This document shows positions 41,301 to 53,300 of a stretch of 64,000 nt of DNA, piece by piece. The translations under genes and the position numbers were made by a program. A model generated the notes under the pieces. It worked only from the letters and a program-made list of their open reading frames with translations. It was not told the origin of the DNA and searched no databases. Every line of letters begins with the position of its first letter. The stretch's first letter is position 1. This DNA is from Acanthopleura granulata. Taxonomy: Eukaryota; Mollusca; Polyplacophora; Chitonida; Chitonidae. The stretch spans positions 747,667 to 811,666 of the forward strand of contig JABBOT010000080.1 of assembly GCA_016165875.1 (NCBI GenBank), written 5' to 3'.

Positions 41301-44300
41301 GGTTCCAGAGTGACATGAGTGTAGAATGGTACTGGTACATATTGTAACAAAACAAGTGTTTTTATTACTCTCAAGGATAAAGCCTTGTAAATAGCAGAAA
41401 ATACATATATAATAAAGCAGATGGCCATCACTGACATCTGTAGGCCAGTCATAACCATGCTCTGGCTGCCTAAACGAAACAAATTCTTTGCTGTTAGGCT
41501 GTAGTGCTTGCAAATTACCTCAATCAGCTTCATCAGAAACAAAGGTGTATTACAGGAAAGAAACAAAATATTATATGTATATATGGGCCCATCGCTTCTT
41601 GACGGGTTATGTTACCCAGGGATTCTTTTGTGGACAAAGTAATAACGGGATAACAGCTTCTTTGGACAGTCGATTTACACTTTTCCTCTCAGCTAGCTCA
41701 AAAACTGAGAACAAGCAGTCCCATCAGCCAACGAGGCTGCCTGACTGTTGACAACTGCAGTGATGGTTTTCAAGACAGGTACATGTTATGGCCGTTATGT
41801 GTTTGACAGGAGACTTCCGAACACTAGCCATTGACCAGCCAATGTTAGGGATACCAGAATCAGATTTGATGAACCCAGTTTCTTTGGATTCTGCCCCTAC
41901 AACATATGTTCGCAAGTTCTTCCCTGAATCCTGGCTTTGGGACAGTGACATGACAGGGTATATATGTATGATTTGATTCAGTTAAATGTCACTTTTGTGT
42001 AATTCAGGGTACAAGTTTACTACTGTGGCCAAATGGGTGTTTTTATTAAAATATTTCTTTTAAACACATAACATACCCAGTAATGATTATATAGTGTTAA
42101 TATCTTGCAAAACAGTGTAGTAAAGCAACATTCTGTTACTACTGAGAACTCTGTACCCTAAATTCCTGTGAAGGTGATAGTGTTTTATTTACATAAAGTT
42201 ACATGTACATTTACTCATGTATATCGTGCAAGTGTTCTCCATAGGGGAGAAGGGCTATATATATTAAGCTTGCTCTACATACTCTGAGTAAAGGCATCCC
42301 TATGGTACATAGAGTGGTGAACATTTGGGTTTGAAAGTTGGAATATTGAGATGACCTTTCAGTGTAGTTTTTCAGTTTCATCTTCACTGCAGCAAATACC
42401 TAATCATTTACATTTTTCAATTTTTTAATATTTAATTTTCAATTTCCCATATGAAATGGCTTCCTATTTTCTGAAATATTTGCTATGTTATCAGTGTTGT
42501 GTTATTTCACATTAATTCATTTTACATATACTTTTTGCTCTAAATTTAAATGCCACCTTCAAATGAGATTATTTTTCTTAGCTTTTCTTTTGTGTAAATA
42601 TTTCAGCCAAATGTAAAGAAGCATGGGAATGTGATGTACCAGAGCTTACATTGTCTGATGATAGTTTGTCTGTATGCAGTTTTGCCAATGATAGATGCTT
42701 GTGTGGATGCCATATTGGGATTTTGTGGTTATCATGTCTTCAGTGGGACTAATTTAGTTTCATTCAGATAAAATGCTTGCCGTTAAGCTCCCCTTCATCT
42801 GAATGTTATGTTGTCACTTAATTATGCATGTTTTTGTGGATACCATGCTCTCTGAAGTATCGCTCTAATCAGTGTTCCGTATTCTCTGGATAGCCATGCC
42901 TCTGGCTGTGCCGGTTTTGTTGTCTTATTTATTATCCCTGATGCCTCACCTCACCCTGGCCATCATTTGTCACAGTCTCATTTATGCCTGTTTGATGGCA
43001 TATGACATTGTTATTGTACATCTCTCAAGTTGGCCATATCCTCAATTCCACCTGGTTTTTTTTCTCCATCTGTACCAGTATTGTTTGACTGTTTTACATT
43101 TGTTACTACTATTCAGCATACCCATGGGTGGACATGTGTCTGTCTGTCTGCGTTTTTGTTTTTTGTTTGTGTCCAGTAACAACATTCATATTCCTGCCAT
43201 ATTTGGAGTTGTAACCAGATGTCTCCAGTCACTGAACTGAAGAGTTCATACATTGTAACGTGTGTGATTTGTTATTTGTACTGGCATCCTTGTTAAAACT
43301 TCTGTGTGATATGTTGCCATGCAGTATTTTGTGTGTTTTTGCTGAGGTGTTATACTGGTGCAGTATGTATTTATTTTATTTTGATGTAGCACGATCTTCT
43401 TTCATTTACTTCAAAGAATTAGTGAAGTAAATTAATGTGTAAAATAACTTTGTATCAAGTTTAAACCTTCAGTCATTTTCTCAGCATTTCTCATTTTATT
43501 CTTCAACAAGAAATTAACTTTGGCTAAAAACAGTAAGGAATGAATATCCCCACATCTGTGTTTAAAAGTCGCATGAAAAACTTGAGTGAAAAGAATGAAA
43601 ATGAGACCCAACCACGTGCACTTGTAAGCTACCATACAGCGAGCAGTAAATTTGATAGTTAACATGGTGAATGTTCTGAACTGTACATGTAGCTGTTGTG
43701 CCAGGCTGCCACTGGCACACCATCTCCTATTGTCAGGCTGTGAGGGACACCATGGTGGACACCATGACATTTCTGACCATATAGTGACCTCCGATGTGCC
43801 ATTTAGGATAACCTCCCGCTATGCCAATACCCGAATAGTATTAAAAGTTGATGCAAATATGTGACCTACTTGAGCTTCATTAACATTATATTTGTGATGA
43901 ATTAGGATGGGTATTGCCATGACAATACCTGAAGCTCTTTACTATACTGTGGGCTACATTACAAACCAATCATGCTGTGGGTACAGTTATTCATTTGTGT
44001 GTTAGATGTGTCCTGGTCCATACAATATAATCCTCCATGTGATAGTCTGGAGAGAGTACGTTATTGTTGATGTTGTGTGTGTTCTCAAACAGTGTACTGT
44101 GTTGACGTGGCTAGGTCATGTATGATGCCTGAATGCTCGTGCCATGTTTAGCCTATTTGCAGTGTGTAATCTGTTAGGATAACCTCCTGGGATCATGAAG
44201 GATATGATTTTCGCTCTCCTGCCATGTTTCATTTCAATATTTCAGCCATTACCTCCATTTGTACATGTATGTTTATTGGGAGGAATGAGGAAAGTGACGA

Positions 44301-47300
44301 AAGAGCTGATATATTCATCATGTATATCTTTCTAATTTAGGCTACTAATGAAGTAATTGACAGTCCCAGACCATTTATTACAAAAGACCTGTGTATCCAT
44401 GCATGCATTTTTAACAGCACGTCATACCTAAAGAAAGCCAATTGGGAAGAATTTAATTGTGATGTCCACTAGGACAGCCTCTGCACATAGTCTCCCAGCT
44501 GCATGAACTAACCACTTTTACTAACAGCTTTTTCTCTGTCTGAAATCCCCACGGTTGCTGGTCTCAAAAACCTGTACACTTGTATGCATGTCTGTGTGTT
44601 ATTTTTTTTGTGAAATATATTTTATAAATGCAGTATGTCTAATGGTGATAAGTCTGTCAGTGATAAAGTGACATAATATGTTGTGTGCCACTCTCTGCTC
44701 CAAAACAACCTGAACTTATCAGATTAGAGGTAATTTGATACAGTGTAGATCAATATTTTAAAGAAATCTTTGAGATGTTGATGTTTTTGAAAGATATCTG
44801 CACACCACTTGTTGAATTTTGTACAGTATACATTTAATATATATATTTTTAAGTATCATGGTAACCATTGAAAATGTTTTTAAAACAGTGCTAACTGTAA
44901 CCATAACTTGTGGTTTGATGATTTCTCATTGTTTCACTGTAGACCTGATGGTACAGCCACTTTCTCTGTGACTGTCCCGGACACGCTGACCAAATGGGTG
45001 GCCACCTCTTTTGCTCTTCACCCGACCCTGGGATTGGGCATCCCCCCTCAAAGGGCAAATGTAAGTGAAAATAAACCACCATCTTGTGGCACAAGGTAAA
45101 ATCTGGCACAATAACCAAATATTGGAAGAAGTAATCTCTTGTTATGAATAGAAGGACTGAAGAAATTATTATTTTTGTTATACCTCACCTATGAATTGTC
45201 TCAGTGGATTGATATAAACACTATCTAGTCAGACTCATAGCGAACAGTCTTGTGCATTTTTTCTATGTTGTTTTTCATACAATTTTATGATTCCACACAT
45301 TGCATCATGAGAATGGAGCTTATAAAAATCAATTGTCCTATATACATGCAAGGAGTTGATATAACAAACCATATCATAAGGATGCAGTTTAAAGCCTGCA
45401 TCCTATAATATTAGAACTACATGCTAGTTTTGACAGCAAGAGGAGTGGCTCTTTAATCATTTCTTTGTGCTGTAAATGACCTAAAATTTCGTCCCAAAAG
45501 TGGATTTTTTGAGGTAAATAAATGTCATAAAATATTTCATTTGATGCTGAAGCTTACATTTTTTTTGTAGGATATCATCCTACCTACCAAACAAACCTAA
45601 AAACACCTCCCTACAAGGAATAGAACTCCTGGAATCAGGAAAAATGAGCAACTTTTTCATGGACAAAATTTTAGATCTTTTAGGGTAATCTCCTTTCCAG
45701 CTAAGAAGAAGAAACTTGTCATAATTTTTCACTTTTATTTGTCACATGTCAAATCTGTTTTTCTTGTAAACAAATAAAAATAGTTGCGTTAAAATCAGAG
45801 TCAGAATAAGTGTTTTGCAGTAGTGTGTCTGGTTTGTTTTTGTTCAGCTGACAGCCTTCCAGCCATTTTTCATGAGTGTGGACAAGCCATACTCTCTGGT
45901 GCGTGGGGAAGAGGCCACTATCAAGGTCATCGTCTTCAACTACCTTGGCCGAAACATTGAGGTAAATCAGAAAATTCGAAAGTTTAGGCTAACAAGATAG
46001 ACTGTAGAAATGAAAGATAATGTAGCAGAATGTGTGGAAAAGAATGAAGTTTATTGTGAAGAAACGTACATGCAGTTACAAAACGAGGAATTTTTTTGCT
46101 CATATAGTAGGGACCCTCTGTGACTCATTCTGTTGCCCTGACAGCTGATCCGCTCTGGCTGACTTGTGAATTCACAGGTTTGATTAAAATTCTGGCTCAG
46201 TCAGTTATGGCTGTATAAGGGTTAGGAGATCTGGGATCACACCCGGGTCGGGTCATAACAAAGAGTTTAAAAACAGCACTTGTTTCTGCCTCACTTGGCG
46301 CTTGAGAGGTTAGAAAAAGGAAACTGGACTGGTAAACCTGTTGTTAGTATAATGTGACTGGGTGGGGTGTCATGTCTGGTGTCTTCGGCTTGATGTCCCA
46401 GTTTTGGCAGCACCTTGGAAGAATGGACTCGCCCTGCCACAAGAAGACACAGAATATATATACATTCTATGATCTCGTCGTCGTCTTTAGACTGAAAAGT
46501 TGTTGCTTAAGTATGACTTTAATCTCAAGCATACATAAATACTTACTACACATAGCAGGCAAAGGCTGGTAGCTCACTGTAGTACACAAATATGCTAGCT
46601 CCACATGCAAACCTGATATCGTCCATGGATAAGTACAGCGTTATTAAGCAGTAAATAAAATTCACAGATGGTGGCCCATTTTAGCATTCGTAACTTCATC
46701 TTTGGGTGCATTTCATAAACATCTTGTCGTCTTGAAAATGTCCGTTTTGTGACCAGCTAATTGCTTATATTCGAAACAGGAAACCTATTCGGGAGTGCGT
46801 CTGGAAAGGCAAATTGTACAATGTGGACAGAGTCATAACCTCTTTAAATAAAGGCTCCATTCCTATTTTTTTTATATTTTTGTAAAATACTTAAAATAAA
46901 TAAATGGTTACACAAAAAAACTAAAAAAAAACAAACACAGTTTTCTTACATAATAATGCTTGTGTATAATATTGGTATAGATGTGCACCAGCTGGTACAC
47001 CTACATGCTCACAAAAAAGTGTACCATTCAACAGGAAATATTAAATTTGCACAGCAAATGTTATTTTTTACAGCTAACTTTGCTGAACTTGCCGATTTCC
47101 CCTTCAGGAGAAAAATAAGATGTGTAAAATATATCAACACATGTCCATTGTAACAAGTCTTAATGCAAGTACCCCAGGGTTAGTGATGAAGGTCATCAAA
47201 GGAGGCAAAAAGTTCCTGTCAGTGAATATCTCCAATTGTTGCTGTATTGTTGATATTCCTTATTTCCTCCATCACTAATAAGTTTTCTCATGCACATACA

Positions 47301-50300
47301 GGCCACAGTAGAGCTTCTCCAGTCCAGTGACTTCAAGGTGAAGGAAAACCCCAATGATATAATGGCTGTGTCAAAAACTTTCACCAGGATAATCCAGGCG
47401 AGTATCAGCACAAGTGTATATTGATAAGCATTAGCTGTCCACAGTAAAGACAAAATACAAATGAGATGAGACCAGATGAGATATAACTGGTGAAGTACAT
47501 GTGCCACTCTTGACTTTTAATGGAAAAATTAACTCGTGGATATTACATTTCTTTTCAAACAGGTTTCTCTTGTATTTACATGGCCTGTTGTCTTTTCAGC
47601 AATAGGAAACCACAGTAAAGTCATATTATATGTATTTATTTGTTTGACTGAGATTCAATGCCAAACTCATTTCACTGATATGATGTACATCAATTAGATT
47701 TGTGCATGGACGTAGCCAGTACAAAGACAATGAAACTTAAAGGGAAAGACCTCAAGAAAATGAACTTATGGTGAGTGAAAAAACCATTAAAAACTGTATC
47801 TGAGAAAACCTTCTCTGAATTTTGTGATTGAGTAGTGGGGATTGGAGCAATGGTCGAGCTCCTATGATTGAACAATGGTCGAGCTCCTGTGATTGAACAA
47901 TGGTTGAGCTCCTGTGATTGACAATGGTTGAGCTCCTGTGATCGAGCAATGGTCGAGCTCCTGTGATGCAACAATGGTCGAGCTCCTGTGATGCAACAAT
48001 GGTCGAGCTCCTGTGATTGACAATGGTTGAGCTCCTGTGATTGAGCAATGGTCGAGCTCCTATGATTGAATAGTGGTCGAGCTCCTGTGATTGAGCAGTG
48101 GTCGAGCTCCTGTGATTGAGCAGTGGTCGAACTCCTGTGATTGAGCAGTGGTCGAGCTCCTATGATGGAGCAATGGTCGCGCTCCTGTGATTGAACAGTG
48201 GTCGAGCTCCTGTGATTGAACAATGGTCGAGCTCCTGTGATTGAGCAGTGGTCGAGCTCCTGTGATTGAACAATGGTCGAGCTCCTGTGATTGAGCAATG
48301 GTCGAGCTCCTGTGATTGAGCAATGGTCGAGCTCCTGTGATTGAACAGTGGTCGAGCTCCTGTGATTGAACAATGGTCGAGCTCCTGTGATTGAGCAATG
48401 GTCAAGCTCCTGTGATTGAGCAATTGTCGAGCTCCTGTGATGGAACAATGGTCGAGCTCCTGTGATTGAACAATGGTCGAGCTCCTGTGATTGGGCAGTG
48501 GTCGAGCTCCTGTGATTGAGCAGTGGTTGAGCTCCTGTGATTGAACAATGGTTGTTTGCACGATAACAGGTGGATGATCAGAAGGGAGCCAGTGTTAGTG
48601 TTGTCGTTGTCCCAGAGAAGCTTGGTCACCTGTCTCTACAGCTCAGAGCTAGCACCTCCGGAGCAGCGGACGCCCTGGAGGAACCACTTCTGGTTGAGGT
48701 AAGCCACAGCTAGGTCAGCAAGAGGTAATTGTTTTGAAGCATGAGCTCACAGGTACACATAAGCTCATTTTGTTGTTTGTTGTTTGTATTAGTGTCCATT
48801 TATAGCTACTGTTAGTGAACTAGAATTTCATCCATTCTGATTGTGCCTGATTCAGAGAGTTTTATTATCATCATAGGAAGTTTTACTGTATGTTTGGAAA
48901 GTAGGATGATATGCTGTTGAAAAAAAGTAATATTTAATTCTATTTATTTGTCTCCAAAATTACTCTGTTGTAGCCAAATGTTGTGGTATTTAGAGTATAC
49001 ACATTAAGATATTTGAAGGCATTATTCACGGGTTGAAAGGATTCAACGCAAAGAACTTTTTTTGTTTTTTTCTTCTGACAGCCTGAGGGACGATTAGTGG
49101 AAAACAATCAACCTGTTTTCATTAACCTTGATCAAACTAGAACATCTCTCTCCACCAGTGAAACTGTGACTTTCCCATTAAGCAACTTGGTGGCCGGCTC
49201 GAAGGCCATTGTCATCAGTGTTATTGGTAAGCCAGTAATGTATTTTTGAAGTTACGAAGTATACTTGTACAAGATCAAACTTTAATTAAATGTTACACAT
49301 GTTACTTGAAGAACAGTTTCAGTGAAACCAGCTGGTAGTCCTGTTCGTCTGTCTGTCCTGTACTGACAGATCTCTAGGACGTACATGTTCTGGCCCTTGT
49401 AGTCACCATTGAGAGTCAGCAGTCTCAGAACTAAGAACTAAGCTAAGGTTATACCCCCCAAAACAGCTGAGCTACCTGTTATAATTGTTGTTTGTGCAAG
49501 TTGTCCAAAACATTATCCAGCTTTTTTAAATGCTGTTTATTTGTTTATTTGATCAATGTTTTACACTGTACGACAGCGGCCAGCATTATGCTGGGAGGAA
49601 ACCGGCCTGAGCCCATGGAAACTCATGACCATCTGTAGGTTGCTTGCAGACCTTCCCACGTCGGATGTAAGAGGAAACCTACGTGACCTGGGCTTGCTCT
49701 CAAAATGATGGCATTGGTGAGAGGCCCCTGGGTCATTTAGTTGCACTAGTACGCCAAACCCCTTGGCCACGGAGGCCCCCATCTGAAATACTAGATCTCA
49801 CTAGGCCCATTAGACTCTCCCCTGTAGTCATTGCTTGTGTGTTGTAGGTGACATGTTAGGCACCACTCTCAGTGGGTTAGGAAACCTCATCCGTATGCCA
49901 TACGGCTGCGGGGAACAGAACATGGTGTCTTTTGTCCCCAACATTGTGGTGCACAAGTATCTGGAAAGTACAGGGACCATCACTGACAAACAGATCGCTG
50001 ACACCACCAGGTTCATGGAATCGGGTAAGTCTACTTCACTGTCAGCCATTCCCACAGCTCAATTGAACTTGGTATGTAACTATTTTCTCTCCAATGTTTA
50101 AGAAAACGAGAACCATTTATTCTATCAGCACATCGATTGGCCTATGCTTAGGCTCTCAAGGTTGACTTCACCTCAGTAGTGGAATAACAGAATAAGAATA
50201 AAAGCAGAAAAATAAGTATCATCTTTCAATGAAGTCATTTTTAATAGAAAGACACAGCTAGTATCTATGCAATGCGCAGTGCAGGCACCGGAAAAATTAT

Positions 50301-53300
50301 GGCCCAGGCTTGTGTGTGTAGGATGTGACTTCCAGCCATAGTTGTTGGTATGAATGATTTCATGCTTTGTTCCATAAATGGTCTATGGTGCTTGTGGTGA
50401 ATTGCGTCTATAATGTTTTGTGTTGAATGGTGTATGTGGTGTTTGCAGTGACTGGAAATTATAGTGTTTTGTGTTGAATGGTGTTTGCACTGAATAGTTT
50501 CTATAGTGTTTTGTGTCGAATGATTTGCATTGAAAAGCATCTAGAGTGGTTGTATTGAGTGTCATATGGTGTAACAGATGGTCCAAATGTGATATGCCGT
50601 AAGGATTCTGTATCATAACCCAGAGGTTACTACTGTTATTCAGTGAATGACTTGTTCTTTTTGCCAAGGAGTCTTTAATTTGAATGTGTTACATTTGCTT
50701 TATAACTGATCAGCTGTAATTGTCTTTATAATAATGTGTGCAATCTGTTCTAAAGGATACCAGAGAGAGTTAACATATCAAAGATCTGAAGGGTCCTTCA
50801 GTGCTTTTGGAGATAGTGATGAAGAAGGAAGCACATGGTAGGTTAGGAGCACAAGCATTCCATATATATGTAAAATAAATGACAAAGTTGTTATTGCATG
50901 TAGATGTATGCACATATATGCATATGCCTTTGTCTGTCACTTATACTGGAAATACTTGGAAAAGGTTTACTTACTCCTATGAAATTTTTCAACTAGAGGA
51001 TATACAATGAGTGACCATTATATCAAATTTTTTAAAGGAGTGGTGTAATTTTCGTTTGGTTTGAGCCTCTGACGAGGAGCAAATGAAAATTACATCATGA
51101 GTATAATATATGTCATATAATGGGTCATGAATTGCATATCCTGTGTATCTCATGGTTATTTTGAATGGTTTTAGGAGGTTGAAAGATAAGATTGATTGAT
51201 GCTTTACACCGTAATCAAGAATATTTCACTTATATGACGGCGGCCAGCATTATGGCAGACCCTTATGGGTACCAAGAAGCTGCAGACATGGTGCAGTTAG
51301 TGATCTGTCTGTTGGTCTGTCCGGTGTCTGGTATCTTTTGCTTCAAAACACTACTCATCCTACAGTTTTTGTGTGATTTGAATGAAACCTGGGTCGAGAT
51401 CAAGATACATAATTCGTTGTATTGAATTTTCCATTTCGGTGATCACTTGTCTCTCTGTCTGTTTGTGTTAACATTTCCTTCAAAAAGCTACTACTCTTAC
51501 AGGGGTAGGTTGTCCGTAATTGACCTTTTAAGTTAGGTAAAAATTACTTCACGTCTAAATACTGCCTAAAAGGATTACTCAAACACACTGTCTGGTGCTT
51601 CATGATGTGAGGATTACAGATCTGCAAGAATTATTTTCGTGCATGGTATAGTTTTCAAGTTTTTACTTGAAACCAAAAAAAGAGTTTATCCAAATTGTTA
51701 CATTTAAATAACAAAGCTTTCTTCAAATACTAGACAAATATCCCATGGGTCATGCCACTTTAACTGAGGGGGTGTTTTTAATGCAGGTTTTCATCGTATC
51801 ATCTTGTAGCAGTCTTTATAGGTTCAAACCCAGTTATATCCTGCTAATCTTTTCTCTCTCTCTCTTTTTTTTTCCAAGTATCATGAAATTATTAGGCATT
51901 GCAGACTAGTCCTAGCATTCTGAGGGTCAAATCCAGTCTAGTTTGTATCATTTTTACATGGAAATTTTTTCCCCATGGTTTTTATTATTCAGCCTGATCT
52001 ACTTTTGATGCCATATTACCATGAATAGAATGTGTTGACGTTACTTTCTGGAGTACGGTATATGGGACTGAGCTGGAATTTAAAATATGGATGGAACACT
52101 TAGGGGAAAGTTAACTGGACAAAAATTGTTTTCATATGTTGAAAATTGTGGAAATGCACTGTTTACTGAAATTGTCACGTGACACAAAATTTTTGAATTT
52201 AAATATTTTGACTATGCTCCCTGATGTAGTTTGATGTTCTGGTCACAAATCTGATCATTTCCTGCAATGTATACTTTTGACACAAATTACAATCAAAGTT
52301 TGAAAAAGTGCAGTTTTCCCCTTATTTGGAGGTGACATGACTGAAAACTGTTGCAGCTGTAATGCTGAAAATTGCAACGTGTGAAAAAACAAAAATTCTC
52401 CTATATTTAGAGGTCTCGTGATAAGAAACCATTGTAGTTGTAAAGCAGAAAATTGCTGAGTGCAGTTTCCTTGCTACTCTCTGTTCTTTATGTTGTTTGT
52501 TATGGGCTATGAGCAAAAGATCAAAGCTGCATTGCTTCCACACTGGCTTTTAGTGATGAGCCCATGGTACATGATACCTAGCAGTCACACGTACCAGTCT
52601 AGTTCATTCTTTTTCAAGCTTGTCAGTACTTTTATCTTTTTTTATTACCTTGGAGTTATCATGGGACTACCAGATATGCTAAATGGGTAATATCTGCTAC
52701 CCAGCCAAGTGGTTGGATTACAGCTTTAATTGACTCCGTGATAATTTTGTCCCAACCAGTAGAGTAACTGTCTCATCAGAGACTCTGGTTTTTAATCCAG
52801 TGGGCAGTTGTGCCCTTTTCATTGGATAAGTTACATATCAATCAATGAATGTTTAGGTGACCAATCAAAAGCTCAGATCATTTATTTCATGTGTGGGATA
52901 TCACTGCTGTTATATCACTGACTAGAACAAATTCTGAGATAAACATGTTTATCTTATCTAACCATGAAAGCATTCCTTTAGTGTACATGTCATTGTTTTA
53001 CAACAGATAGATAATCCAGTAGAACTTAACATGTGTGATTTACTTTGCTGTCAGGTTGACATCTTTTGTGGTGCTGAGTTTTAAACAAGCCGAGCCATAC
53101 ATCTTCATAGACGACAATGTTTTGGTGAAAGCGTTGAATTGGCTTATCACAAAGACATATGCTCAGGGATCGGCTACGTTCCGCGAGGTCGGCAATGTCC
53201 TCCACGAAGCCATGCAGGTACTCACATTAACTCTTACACCTGAATGGACACCCAAATGGACATCCATATGAACACCCAAGTAATGCCTACACTACAGACA

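Noticed and set aside
42872..43240. 122-codon hydrophobic frame resembling a membrane protein
   Set aside because: T-rich intron sequence between V5 and exon f with no recognisable family, no splice fit and no neighbour; hydrophobicity follows from base composition.
47690..48629. Minus-strand frames up to 252 codons
   Set aside because: They arise from the 25-bp array between exons h and i.
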